Source: Limiplasma sp034927815 (GTDB lineage Bacteria; Bacillota; Clostridia; Christensenellales; Aristaeellaceae). From it: DNA of 64,000 nt. The stretch spans positions 79,646 to 143,645 of the forward strand of contig JAYFPK010000011.1 of assembly GCA_034927815.1 (NCBI GenBank), in the 5' to 3' direction. Position 1 is the first letter of the stretch. Each line of letters starts with the position of its first letter. The position numbers were made by a program, and so were the translations under genes. Shown one piece after another: positions 31,813 through 40,787 of the stretch. The notes beneath the pieces were generated by a model. That model made no database searches. It was not told where the DNA came from and worked only from the letters and a program-made list of their open reading frames with translations.

Positions 31813-33066
31813 ATGAAAAGGTACATTTCCATGGTTCTGGCCCTCGCGCTGTGCATCACCCTGTTGACTGGCGCTGCCTCCGCCCAGGAGGAGGTCAAGC
31901 TGACGTTCCAGTACATCGGCGGTACGGTTCCCGCCCAGGACGCGGTCATCAACAACGCCATTGAGGCCTTCCAGAAAGAGAATCCAGGCATCGTGGTGGA
32001 ACCCATCTACATTGACTGGGGCAACGGCCACTCCCAATTCTACAACGCGGTCATGGCGGGCACGGCCCCGGACATCGCCATGCTGGGCGGCACCTGGTGC
32101 GTGGAGTTTATGGAGATGGGCAAATTTGCCCCCATTGCGGACTACGTGTCCCCGGAGCTGATCGACACCTTCATTCCCTCGGGCTTTGACGCGATGACCG
32201 GGGCGGACGGCGCCAAGTACGGCCTGCCCTGGGACGGATGCACCTGGGGCGTGATCTACCGCACGGACCTCTTTGAGCAAGCGGGGATCGACAAGGTGCC
32301 CGCCACCTGGGACGAGCTGCTGGCGGCCGGGGAAAAGATGAAGGCCATTGACAAGTATCTGCTGACGGTTCCTTGCTCCGGCTGGGAAGTGGACGACTAT
32401 TACCTGCCCTTCCTGTGGCAGGCGGGCGGCGAGATCTGCGTGCGGGATGAAAACGGCAAGTGGGTCAGCGCCATGAACACGCCGGAGAGCCTGGCGGCCG
32501 CGGAGTTCTATGTGAAGCTGGTGAACGAGGGCTACATGCCCAAGGAGATCACCGGCATGGACTTTGAGGCGGCGCTGAACTCCTTCACGGCGGGCGAGAC
32601 GGCCATGATCGTGGCGGGTATGTGGAACATCGGCACTTTGAAGGGAATCCCGGAGATGGAGGGCAAGTGGGCCACGGCCAACAGCTGGGGAGGTCCCGGC
32701 GGAATCGCCGCCCTGAGCTACCCCAACACCGTCCACATCACCATGGACGGCCAGCATAAGGAAGAGGCCGGCAAGTTCCTGGAGTTCTTCTACAACGAAG
32801 GCTACTACGACGATTACACCATCACCAGCGGCGTGTTCTCCTTCACCAAGGACTTTGCCCAGAGCGAATACGCCCAGGACGAGCTGCTCAAGCCCTTTAT
32901 CGAGGATTCCGCCTATGGCAGGAACCGGCCCGCCACCAGCAAGTATGAGGAATTCCGCCAGCTGCATCTTTGCCCTGGCGTGCAGTCCATGGTGTCGGGA
33001 GAGTTGACCCCGGAACAGTTCTGCCAGCAGATGGAAGAGGCGTTTAACGCGCTCCACGCGGAATAA
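31813..33066 (+). CDS. ABC sugar importer solute-binding protein (family 1)
   Basis: A 417-aa extracytoplasmic binding protein: signal peptide residues 1-24 (MKRYISMVLALALCITLLTG, then AASA) with no lipobox, followed by VKLTFQYIGGT, the usual family-1 opening. It delivers the glycoside to the two permeases encoded downstream. AAGGAGAGACG precedes ATG 31813. A strong hairpin follows the gene. Confidence 0.87.
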   Translation: MKRYISMVLALALCITLLTGAASAQEEVKLTFQYIGGTVPAQDAVINNAIEAFQKENPGIVVEPIYIDWGNGHSQFYNAVMAGTAPDIAMLGGTWCVEFMEMGKFAPIADYVSPELIDTFIPSGFDAMTGADGAKYGLPWDGCTWGVIYRTDLFEQAGIDKVPATWDELLAAGEKMKAIDKYLLTVPCSGWEVDDYYLPFLWQAGGEICVRDENGKWVSAMNTPESLAAAEFYVKLVNEGYMPKEITGMDFEAALNSFTAGETAMIVAGMWNIGTLKGIPEMEGKWATANSWGGPGGIAALSYPNTVHITMDGQHKEEAGKFLEFFYNEGYYDDYTITSGVFSFTKDFAQSEYAQDELLKPFIEDSAYGRNRPATSKYEEFRQLHLCPGVQSMVSGELTPEQFCQQMEEAFNALHAE

Positions 33067-33082
33067 CCACAACGGGATGGAC

Positions 33083-33110
33083 GCGGGAGGGAGCCCAGGC
33101 TCCCTCCCGC
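33083..33110 (+). terminator. Intercistronic hairpin after the binding-protein gene
   Basis: A 13-bp GC-rich stem (33083-33095/33098-33110) without a T tract. It probably protects the binding-protein mRNA 3' end or dampens downstream transcription, and is not likely a full terminator. Confidence 0.5.
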
Positions 33111-33132
33111 CTGAGGAAAGGTCGGAAAGGCA

Positions 33133-34719
33133 ATGGAGGAGCTGGCGGTTCAGGGCGCGCTGATCTATGATGGCAGCGGCGACGCGCCCTTCCTGGGCAG
33201 CGTGACCCTCTCCGGGGAGCGCATTACGGGGGTCTATCCGGCGCCGGAAGCGCCCGGCCCGGCAAGGGAAATGGTGGATGGAAGGGGAATGGCCCTTTGC
33301 CCGGGCTTTGTGGATACCCATACCCACTCGGACATGGTGCTTCTGCGGGACGGACGGCAGGAGGGAAGCCTGTCCCAGGGGGTGACCACGGAGATCATCG
33401 GCCAGGACGGGCTTTCCTACGCGCCTCTTTCCCGGAAAAACCTGCGGGAGTACGCGCCCTACCTCAAGGGCCTCAACGGCCTGTTTGACGAGGTGCCCCT
33501 GGATTTTGAAACCACGGGGGAATACCTGTCCCGCTTTCAGGGGCGAAGCGGCGTGAATGTAGCCTATTTGGTGCCGCACTGCGCGCTGCGCCTGGAAACC
33601 GCGGGGTTTGAGAACCGCCCTTTGACGGAGGGAGAGCTGCGCAAGGCCTGCGAAATGGTGAAGCAGGGCATTGAGGAAGGGGCCTGCGGATTTTCCACAG
33701 GGCTGAGCTACTTCCCCGGCGCTTTCAGCGACACCCGGGAGCTGGTGGAGATTTGCCGGGCTGTGCGGGAGGCGGGAGGGGTCTATGTGACCCACCTGCG
33801 CACCGTGTTTCAGGGACCGCCCTTTGACAAGGTGGAGGAAGCCCTGGCCATTGCCCGCCGCTCCGGCGTGGCGCTGCATTTTTCCCATTACCGCACCGGC
33901 GGGGATACCATCGGCCATACGGCGGAGCTGATGGAGAAGATCGATCAGGGCGTGAGGGAGGGGCTGGACATCACCCTGGAGCTCTACCCCTATCCCTATG
34001 GGGCCTCCTATGCGCCGATGTTTGTGCCCCCCTGGGCCAACGAGGGAGGCATGAAAGCGATTTTGGCGCGGCTGGCTGATCCCGTGGATTGCGAGCGGAT
34101 CGCCGGGTATATTGACGCGGAATTTCCGGACTTTGACGGCATGATTTCCTATGCGGGCCGCACCCCGGAGCTGATGGGCCGGACCTTTGGCGAATTCGCC
34201 CGGCTAAAGGGCGTGAGCAAGGGCACGCTCATGGCCCGGCTGCTGCGGGAGGAGGAGCTGGCGCTGGGCTTTCACGACCTTCAGCCGGACCTTGGCCCCC
34301 AGAGGTGGCAAAGGTTTGCCAAGGATGTTTTTGAACTGCTGGCAAGGCCGTATTATATGGTGGGCTCCGACGCGATCCACCTGGGGGACTTTCCCCATCC
34401 CAGGGCCTATGGAACCTATTCCAGGCTTTTGCGCCTGGCCCGGGAGGAGGGCTTCCCCCTGGAAACCCTGATCCAGCGGATGACGGAGCTGCCCTGCCGG
34501 CGCTTCGGGTTTCGGGAGCGCGGAAGGGTACAGGCCGGATATTATGCGGACCTGGTGCTTTTTTCTCCCCAAAGCGTCACGGACAGGGCTACGGTCCACA
34601 GGCCGCGCTTGACCGCGGAGGGGATCGACAGGGTATGGGTCAACGGCCTCCTTGCCCTATGCCAGGGAAAGCTAACGGACCTGCGGGCCGGAAGGGTTTT
34701 GACCAGAACGACAGGATAG
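33133..34719 (+). CDS. N-acyl-D-amino-acid deacylase-like amidohydrolase
   Basis: A 528-aa metal-dependent amidohydrolase of the D-aminoacylase branch. Metal motif H63-T-H65 in PGFVDTHTHSD; further His in VTHLRT and LHFSHYR; a C-terminal composite beta domain with GYYADLVLF. The bridging cysteine of classical D-aminoacylases (G-N-C-G) is replaced by G-Q91-D92-G, so metal use or substrate probably differs. With the sugar kinase, PLP lyase and GH4 enzyme, a role in deacylating an N-acyl amino sugar or a lactyl/aminoacyl substituent is plausible. Preceded by GGAAAGGTCGGAAAGG. Confidence 0.8.
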   Translation: MEELAVQGALIYDGSGDAPFLGSVTLSGERITGVYPAPEAPGPAREMVDGRGMALCPGFVDTHTHSDMVLLRDGRQEGSLSQGVTTEIIGQDGLSYAPLSRKNLREYAPYLKGLNGLFDEVPLDFETTGEYLSRFQGRSGVNVAYLVPHCALRLETAGFENRPLTEGELRKACEMVKQGIEEGACGFSTGLSYFPGAFSDTRELVEICRAVREAGGVYVTHLRTVFQGPPFDKVEEALAIARRSGVALHFSHYRTGGDTIGHTAELMEKIDQGVREGLDITLELYPYPYGASYAPMFVPPWANEGGMKAILARLADPVDCERIAGYIDAEFPDFDGMISYAGRTPELMGRTFGEFARLKGVSKGTLMARLLREEELALGFHDLQPDLGPQRWQRFAKDVFELLARPYYMVGSDAIHLGDFPHPRAYGTYSRLLRLAREEGFPLETLIQRMTELPCRRFGFRERGRVQAGYYADLVLFSPQSVTDRATVHRPRLTAEGIDRVWVNGLLALCQGKLTDLRAGRVLTRTTG

Positions 34720-34736
34720 GAAAGGAAGCCGGTGAC

Positions 34737-35639
34737 ATGAAGCGTGGAAGCCGCCTACAACATGGGCTTCGGAGAAACCGCTACGCCTTTGTATTGATTG
34801 CTCCGGGGCTGCTGCTCATTTCCGTGATCTTGGTATACCCCCTGCTGCGGGGCGTGGTGTCCAGCTTTTTTACCAGCCCCCAGGGGAGCCTTGCCCTGGA
34901 CCGCTTTGTGGGCCTGAAGCATTACCGGGACCTCTTTGCGGACGCGATTTTCAGGCGCGCCATGGGCAACAGCGTTGTGTGGACCCTTTGGATCGTGGGG
35001 GCGCAGTATGTGATCGGCCTGGGCATCGCCTTGATTTTGCACCGTTCCTTCCGGGGCCGGGGCTTGTTCCGCAGCCTGATCCTCATTCCCTGGGTGGTGC
35101 CCGGCATCGCGGCGGCCATGACCTGGAAGTGGATGTACGCCAGCCAGTACGGCATTTTGAACTACGCCCTCCAGGCCCTGGGCTGGATCGGCAAGAGCGT
35201 GGACTGGCTGGGCTCCTCCCAGACGGCCCTGGGGGCCATCATGGTGACGGCGGTATGGAAGGCCATCCCCTTTGTGACCATCGTGCTGCTGGCGGCCCTC
35301 CAGTCCGTGGATACGGCGCTGTATGAGGCGGCCCGGGTGGACGGCGCGTCGGCATTTCAGAGCTTCTGGCATATCACGCTGACCGGCATCAAGGAGGTCA
35401 GCATCACCACGGTCCTGCTGGAGGTGATCTGGACCTTTAACCAGTTCGACCTGGTCTATACCATGACTAAGGGCGGCCCCTCCAACGCGTCCCAGATTGT
35501 GCCGGTCTATACCTATGTGACGGCCTTCAATTTTTTCAAGTTCAACAAGGCCGCCGCCATCGGGGTACTGGGGCTGCTGGTGGTCAGCGTATTTGCCACC
35601 CTGTACATCATCCGCAACAATCGAGGTGAGAAGGCATGA
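34737..35639 (+). CDS. ABC sugar permease, MalF/UgpA-type
   Basis: A 300-aa permease with six predicted membrane segments and the EAA loop Y-E-A-A-R-V-D-G-A at about residue 200. ATG 34737 follows AAAGGAAG. The end overlaps the partner permease by four bases (ATGA). The ATPase is not encoded here. Confidence 0.88.
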   Translation: MKRGSRLQHGLRRNRYAFVLIAPGLLLISVILVYPLLRGVVSSFFTSPQGSLALDRFVGLKHYRDLFADAIFRRAMGNSVVWTLWIVGAQYVIGLGIALILHRSFRGRGLFRSLILIPWVVPGIAAAMTWKWMYASQYGILNYALQALGWIGKSVDWLGSSQTALGAIMVTAVWKAIPFVTIVLLAALQSVDTALYEAARVDGASAFQSFWHITLTGIKEVSITTVLLEVIWTFNQFDLVYTMTKGGPSNASQIVPVYTYVTAFNFFKFNKAAAIGVLGLLVVSVFATLYIIRNNRGEKA

Positions 35640-36478
35640 GCAGGCGCATACGGCGGGAGAGGACCCAAAAGGCGTTGATTTACCTGGGCATTACGGCGAT
35701 CACGCTGGTGCTGGTATTTCCCTTTCTGTGGATGGTTTCCACCTCTTTGAAGGAGCGGGGCGAGATGTTCGCGGCCACGCCCACCTTTTTTCCCAAGGCG
35801 CCCACCATGGCCAACTACGTGTCCATGTGGAATGATTACAAGTTCTACGTGTATTTGAAGAACAGCCTCCTGGTGGCCTCGGCCACGACGGTGACCTCCC
35901 TTCTGTTCGCCACGTTTTTAGCCTATGGCGTCTCCCGGTTCAAATTCCGGGGGAAGACGGCGGTCTTTGACCTGCTGATTTTGACCCAGATGTTCCCCTT
36001 GCCGCTGCTGATCATCACCCTGTATGTGTCCTTTGCGCAGCTGGGGCTGATCGATTCCCGGGTAGGGCTGACCATCGCCTATTGCACCTTCGCCATCCCC
36101 TTTGCCACCATGATGCTGAAGGCCTATTTTGACGGCCTCCCGGTGGAATTGGAGGAGGCGGCCTCCATCGACGGCTGCGGGCCCATCGGCACCATCTTTC
36201 GCATCGTGGTACCCATTTCCTCCCCCGCCATTGCCGCCATGGGCCTGTTTTCCTTCATCCTGGCCTGGCAGGAGTTTATGATGGCCCTGACGCTGATCCG
36301 CACCACCAGCTTGCGCACGCTGCCTGTGGGCATTACCATGATGGTGGGCTTCCGGGATATCATGTGGGGGCCGCTGATGGCGGGGACTTCCTTGGTGACC
36401 ATGCCCGTGGTGATCCTGTTCATTTACTTCCAAAAATACCTGATCACAGGAATGACCATGGGCGCAGTAAAGGGATAA
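35636..36478 (+). CDS. ABC sugar permease, MalG/UgpE-type
   Basis: A 280-aa permease: segment LIYLGITAITLVLVFPFLW after a basic start, five further segments, EAA loop E-E-A-A-S-I-D-G-C near residue 170, and the G-M-T-x-G-A-V-K-G C-terminus typical of MalG-like proteins. ATGA overlap with the preceding permease. Confidence 0.9.
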   Translation: MSRRIRRERTQKALIYLGITAITLVLVFPFLWMVSTSLKERGEMFAATPTFFPKAPTMANYVSMWNDYKFYVYLKNSLLVASATTVTSLLFATFLAYGVSRFKFRGKTAVFDLLILTQMFPLPLLIITLYVSFAQLGLIDSRVGLTIAYCTFAIPFATMMLKAYFDGLPVELEEAASIDGCGPIGTIFRIVVPISSPAIAAMGLFSFILAWQEFMMALTLIRTTSLRTLPVGITMMVGFRDIMWGPLMAGTSLVTMPVVILFIYFQKYLITGMTMGAVKG

Positions 36479-36508
36479 CGGACGAGAACGGGAAAGGAGA
36501 GGACATTC

Positions 36509-36976
36509 ATGAGTCAGACGGAACAAAGGCTGGAGCAGTTGGGGATCAAATTGCAGAAAAAGGACAGGCGGGGGAAGGGCATGGTGGCGGTGAGGCAGTG
36601 CGGCGACCTGCTGTTCGTTTCGGGCCATGGGCCCAGCAACGAAAAGGGCGAAGCGCTGTTCACCGGGAAGCTGGGGGCGGAGCTGACCCTGGAGCAGGGC
36701 TACCAGGCCGCAAGGCAGTGCGGGATCAATCTCCTGGCTACCGTGCGGGAATACATCGGCGATTTGGACCGGGTTCAGGCGGTGGTGAAGGTGCTGGGCC
36801 TGGTGGCCAGCAGCCCCGATTTCTTTGACCAGCCCGCGGTCATGCACGGCTTTTCGGACCTGATGGTGGAGGCGCTGGGAGACCGGGGATTGCACGCCCG
36901 TTCGGCCATGGGCACCTGCTGCCTCCCCGGGAACATTCCTGTGGAGGTTGAGGCGATCCTGAAGGTTCGCTGGTGA
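36509..36976 (+). CDS. RidA-family protein 1 (enamine/imine deaminase)
   Basis: A 155-aa YjgF/RidA protein. The catalytic arginine (R131 in LHARSAMG) and the glutamate near the C-terminus (VEVEAI) are kept, as in active RidA that hydrolyses 2-aminoacrylate and related imines. The N-terminal extension and S-G-H-G-P motif place it in a non-RidA1 subgroup of the family. Paralogue of the next gene; both follow the importer genes, in an operon with a DgaE-like lyase that would produce such an imine. GGAAAGGAGAGG precedes ATG 36509. Confidence 0.85.
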   Translation: MSQTEQRLEQLGIKLQKKDRRGKGMVAVRQCGDLLFVSGHGPSNEKGEALFTGKLGAELTLEQGYQAARQCGINLLATVREYIGDLDRVQAVVKVLGLVASSPDFFDQPAVMHGFSDLMVEALGDRGLHARSAMGTCCLPGNIPVEVEAILKVRW

Positions 36977-36995
36977 CGGGAAAGGGGGAAGCGGC

Positions 36996-37454
36996 ATGAC
37001 GGATGTGAACCGGGAGATTTTGATGCGCTCCCAAAAGCGCCGGGGCAACGTGGTCTGGCGGCAATGGGAGGACCTGCTGTTTCTGGGCGGCCATGGGCCG
37101 GAGGACGAGTGGACGGGGGAGCCCTTCTATGTGGGACGGCTGGGGGAGGAGCTGAGCGTGGAGGACGGCTACCGCGCCGCCCGCATCTGCGGTGAAATTC
37201 TTCTCAGCGCGCTCCAGGAGGCCCTGGGGGACTTGGACCGGGTGGAATACCTGGTCAAGGCCTTTGGGCTGGTGAGCTCCTCGCCGGAGTTTTATCAACA
37301 GGAAAAGGTGATGGACGGCTTTTCGGACCTGATGGTGGAGGCGCTGGGGGATCGGGGTTTGCATGCCCGCTCGGCCATGGGCACCTCCAACCTGCCGGGG
37401 AATATTCCGGTGGAAGTGGAGCTGATTGTGAAAATCAAGGAGACTGCAAGATGA
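36996..37454 (+). CDS. RidA-family protein 2 (enamine/imine deaminase)
   Basis: A 152-aa paralogue of the preceding gene. Catalytic R125 in the same LHARSAMG context, C-terminal PVEVE conserved. The two N-termini differ but the block from DGFSDLMVEALGDRG to NIPVEVE is nearly identical in both proteins and very similar in DNA, indicating tandem duplication with divergence of the first half or recent gene conversion. The end overlaps the GH4 gene by ATGA. RidA family proteins act as trimers with active sites between subunits, so the two could form mixed trimers (inference). Confidence 0.85.
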   Translation: MTDVNREILMRSQKRRGNVVWRQWEDLLFLGGHGPEDEWTGEPFYVGRLGEELSVEDGYRAARICGEILLSALQEALGDLDRVEYLVKAFGLVSSSPEFYQQEKVMDGFSDLMVEALGDRGLHARSAMGTSNLPGNIPVEVELIVKIKETAR

Positions 37455-38740
37455 AAATAGCGGTGATTGGCGCGGGCAGCAGCTATACCCCGGAGGCCAT
37501 CGACGGCCTGCTGGGGGAAAAGGGGTTTGAGCCCCTGGAGATTGCGCTGTACGATTTGCCGGAAGGGCAGGAGCGGGCCGGGATCATCCGGGACCTGGCC
37601 AGGCGCATGGCCCAGGCCCGGGAAGCCAAGGCCCGGGTGGAGGTGTCCAAAACCCTGGAGGAGGCCCTTGGGGGGGCGGATTTTGTCATCAGCCAGTTTC
37701 GGGTGGGGCTCATGCAAGCCCGCATCCATGACGAAAAGGCGCCGCTGTCCATGGGCCTGCTGGGGCAGGAGACCACGGGAGCGGGCGGCTTTTTCAAGGC
37801 CATGCGCACCATTCCCGCCGCCCTGGCGCTGGCCCATGAGATGGAGCGCCTGTGCCCCTCGGCATGGCTCATCAACTTCACCAATCCCTCCGGCATTGTG
37901 ACGGAGGCGGTGCGCAAGCATTCCCGCATTCCCTGCGTGGGGCTGTGCAACGTCCCCTACAATATGCGGGTGGACGCGGCGCGGCTATTGGGGGTGGAGC
38001 CGGAGCGGGTGGACTGCACCATGGCGGGCCTGAACCATTTGAGCTTCGTAACGGAGATCTACCTGGACGGACGCCCTGTTCTCCAATCCTTGATCGACCA
38101 GGGCCGCTTTGAGCAGCAGCTGGTGAAGAACATCCCCAAGGTGCCCGGCGTGAAGGACCTGATCGCGACCCTGCGGATGGTGCCCTCCCCCTATTTGCAA
38201 TACTTCTACTTTGAGGAGGAGATGGTCCGCAAGGCCCAAAAGGACGTGCGGGAAGGCAGGGGCACCCGGGGCGAGCAAATTCTGGAGACCCAGGAGGCGC
38301 TTTTCCAGCTGTACAAAAACCCCGAGCTGCGGGAGAAGCCCAAGGAGCTGGAGGCGCGGGGAGGCGCGTATTATTCCACGGTGGCGACGATCCTCATGCG
38401 GGCTTTGGCGGGCCTGGAGGATACGGTGATGCCTGTGTGCTACAGCAACCAGGGGGCCATTGCGGATTTGGCCTGGGACGCCGTGGTGGAGACCAACGCG
38501 GTGATCAGCGCCAACCGGGTGAGGCCCGTGGCCTTCGGCAAGCTGCCGGAATCCGTGGGGGGATTGGTGGCCCAGGTGAAGGCCTACGAGTCCCTGACGG
38601 TGGAAGCGGCGGTGACGGGCTCCCGCAGCAAGGCCGTCCAGGCGCTGCTGAACAACCCCTTGGTCCATGGCTATGAAAATGCCGTGCGCCTGGTGGACGA
38701 GCTCGCCGGCGCGTTCCCGGAGTTTGTGCAATTACGCTGA
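37451..38740 (+). CDS. GH4-family glycosidase (NAD+/Mn2+-dependent)
   Basis: A 429-aa GH4 enzyme: NAD-binding AVIGAGSSYTP, N-F-T-N-P-S-G near 144, metal ligands C166 in GLCNVP and H196 in AGLNHLSF. GH4 enzymes cleave alpha- or beta-glycosides, often 6-phosphorylated, through oxidation at C3 and elimination. The partner oxidoreductases in this operon use related chemistry. Linkage and phosphate preference cannot be read from the sequence. It is the last gene of the operon and ends at a bidirectional terminator. Confidence 0.9.
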   Translation: MKIAVIGAGSSYTPEAIDGLLGEKGFEPLEIALYDLPEGQERAGIIRDLARRMAQAREAKARVEVSKTLEEALGGADFVISQFRVGLMQARIHDEKAPLSMGLLGQETTGAGGFFKAMRTIPAALALAHEMERLCPSAWLINFTNPSGIVTEAVRKHSRIPCVGLCNVPYNMRVDAARLLGVEPERVDCTMAGLNHLSFVTEIYLDGRPVLQSLIDQGRFEQQLVKNIPKVPGVKDLIATLRMVPSPYLQYFYFEEEMVRKAQKDVREGRGTRGEQILETQEALFQLYKNPELREKPKELEARGGAYYSTVATILMRALAGLEDTVMPVCYSNQGAIADLAWDAVVETNAVISANRVRPVAFGKLPESVGGLVAQVKAYESLTVEAAVTGSRSKAVQALLNNPLVHGYENAVRLVDELAGAFPEFVQLR

Positions 38741-38744
38741 ACGG

Positions 38745-38779
38745 CAAAGAGCAGGCTGATACAATCAGTCTGCTCTTTG
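38745..38779. terminator. Bidirectional terminator between GH4 and oppF
   Basis: CAAAGAGCAG (38745-38754) pairs with CTGCTCTTTG (38770-38779), extended by an inner GCTGAT/ATCAGT stem. It lies between converging operons. Confidence 0.75.
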
Positions 38780-38801
38780 TCTGGGATGCTCCGGCCAACC
38801 G

Positions 38802-39791
38802 TTAGCGGCCCCTGAGAGCGGGGAGCTCTTCCGCCAGGTGGCAGGCCAGGAAGTGCCCCGGCGATACCTCCCGAAGCTCCGGAACCTCCCGGCGGCAGCG
38901 ATCGGCGCAGTAGGGGCAGCGGGTATGAAAGCGGCAGCCGGAGGGCGGGTTCACAGGGCTGGGGATTTCCCCTGTCACAGGAATCCGGTCCATGACGAAC
39001 TCGGGATCGGGCACGGGCACGGCGCTCATCAGGGCCCTGGTATAGGGATGCAGGCAGTTCTCAAAAATCTCGCTGGAATCCGCCTGCTCCACCAAAGAGC
39101 CCAGGTACATCACCCCCACTCTGTGGGAGATGTGCTGCACCACCGCCATGCCATGGGCGATGAACAGGTAGGCGATGCCGAACTTCGCCTGAAGGTCCGA
39201 GAGCAGATTCAAAATTTGGGCCTGGATGGATACGTCCAGCGCGGAGACCGGCTCGTCGCAGACGATGAGCTTGGGGTTCATGGCAAGGGCCCGGGCCACG
39301 GCGATGCGTTGGCGCTGCCCGCCGGAAAACTCATGGGGGTACTTGTCCCCGTCGGATTCATTCAGGCCCACCACATGCAAAAGCTCCCGCACCCGGCCAG
39401 GGACCTGCTCCTTGGGCAACAGGCGGTGCTCCAAAATGGGCTCGCCGATGGATTGCCCGGCGGTCATGCGGGGGTTGATGGAGCCGTAGGGGTCCTGGAA
39501 GATGATCTGGATGTCCTTGCGAAGGGCCAGCAGCTCTTTTTTGTTCACTTTGAGAATGTCCCGGCCTTCAAAAAGGACCTGGCCCTGGTCCGCCTCGATG
39601 AGCCGCAGGACCAGCCGCCCCACCGTGCTTTTGCCGCAGCCGGATTCTCCCACCAGGCCAAAGGTTTCCCCCTTGCCTATGGTGAAGGAGATGTCCTCCA
39701 CAGCCTTCACATACTTTGCCTCTCCCGTGAGGGAGCCTTTTTTTACCGGAAAATATTTGCGGATATGCCGTACGTCCAAAAGCGTTTCCAT
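38802..39791 (-). CDS. oppF: Oligopeptide/oligosaccharide ABC ATPase, OppF-type
   Basis: A 329-aa ATPase: Walker A GESGCGKST (about 47-55), signature FSGGQRQR, Walker B LIVCDEP, and the OppD/F C-terminal cysteine cluster (C-R-F-H-T-R-C-P-Y-C...C). It pairs with OppD to power the importer encoded in the same leftward operon. Starts at ATG 39791, three bases after the oppD stop. Confidence 0.93.
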   Translation of the reverse strand: METLLDVRHIRKYFPVKKGSLTGEAKYVKAVEDISFTIGKGETFGLVGESGCGKSTVGRLVLRLIEADQGQVLFEGRDILKVNKKELLALRKDIQIIFQDPYGSINPRMTAGQSIGEPILEHRLLPKEQVPGRVRELLHVVGLNESDGDKYPHEFSGGQRQRIAVARALAMNPKLIVCDEPVSALDVSIQAQILNLLSDLQAKFGIAYLFIAHGMAVVQHISHRVGVMYLGSLVEQADSSEIFENCLHPYTRALMSAVPVPDPEFVMDRIPVTGEIPSPVNPPSGCRFHTRCPYCADRCRREVPELREVSPGHFLACHLAEELPALRGR

Positions 39792-39794
39792 CGA

Positions 39795-40775
39795 TCACAA
39801 CTCCCCCTGTTCGTTGGGATGCCAGCAGCGCACGCTGCGCTCCGCCCCCAGGGGGGCCAGGGGCGGGCGTTGCCGGATGCACAGGCCGTCCGCCTTGGGG
39901 CAGCGGGGGTAGAAGGGGCAGCCCGCGGGCATTTTGGAAAAGGAGGGAACGATCCCCTCGATGGTGTCCAGCCGCTCCCGCTTCTTATGAATCATGGGCA
40001 TGGCTTTGAGCAGCCCGCTGGTGTAGGGATGGGCGGGCTGCTTGAAGAGCGCCTTCACCGGCGCTTTTTCCATGATGGTCCCGGCGTACATGACGATCAC
40101 CGTATCGCAATGCCCGGCTACAATGCCCAGGTCATGGGTGATGAGCATCACCGCCATGTTGGACTTGCGCCGGAGGGACTGGATGAGCTCCAAAATCTGG
40201 GCCTGAATGGTGGGGTCCAGGGCGGTGGTGGGCTCGTCGGCGATGAGCAGCGCGGGCTCGCACGCCAGGGCCATGGCGATCATCACCCGCTGGCGCATGC
40301 CCCCGGACAGCTCGTGGGGGTATGCCTTCACCCGGATGCCGGAATCCTGGATGCCCACCAGCTTCATCATTTCCGCGGCCCGCCGGAGCACCTGCTTTTT
40401 GGGGACGCCCTGGTGAAGGATCATGCTTTCCCCGATTTGGTTGCCGCAGGTGAAAACGGGGTTGAGGCTGGTCATGGGTTCCTGAAAGATCATGGAGATT
40501 TTGTTGCCCCGGATGCGGCGCATCTTGTTCATGGGAATTTTCAGCAAATCCTCCCCCTGAAAGAGGATCTCCCCGGAGAGCACCTTTCCCGGGGGAGAGG
40601 GAATGAGCCTGAGTACGGTTTTTGCCGTGACGCTCTTCCCGGAGCCGGACTCGCCCACAATCCCCAGGGCCTCGCCGGGGGCAAGGACAAAGGATACGTC
40701 GTCCACCACCTTGACTTCCTCGCCGTCCAACAGAAAGGAGGTGGACAGACCCTTGACTTCCAATAGCTGTTCCAT
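39795..40775 (-). CDS. oppD: Oligopeptide/oligosaccharide ABC ATPase, OppD-type
   Basis: A 326-aa ATPase: Walker A GESGSGKSV, signature LSGGMRQR, Walker B LLIADEPTTALD, C-terminal C-P-F-Y-P-R-C...C cluster of the Opp/Dpp family. GGAGGAG precedes ATG 40775. Confidence 0.93.
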   Translation of the reverse strand: MEQLLEVKGLSTSFLLDGEEVKVVDDVSFVLAPGEALGIVGESGSGKSVTAKTVLRLIPSPPGKVLSGEILFQGEDLLKIPMNKMRRIRGNKISMIFQEPMTSLNPVFTCGNQIGESMILHQGVPKKQVLRRAAEMMKLVGIQDSGIRVKAYPHELSGGMRQRVMIAMALACEPALLIADEPTTALDPTIQAQILELIQSLRRKSNMAVMLITHDLGIVAGHCDTVIVMYAGTIMEKAPVKALFKQPAHPYTSGLLKAMPMIHKKRERLDTIEGIVPSFSKMPAGCPFYPRCPKADGLCIRQRPPLAPLGAERSVRCWHPNEQGEL

Positions 40776-40787
40776 GGGCTTCTCCTC

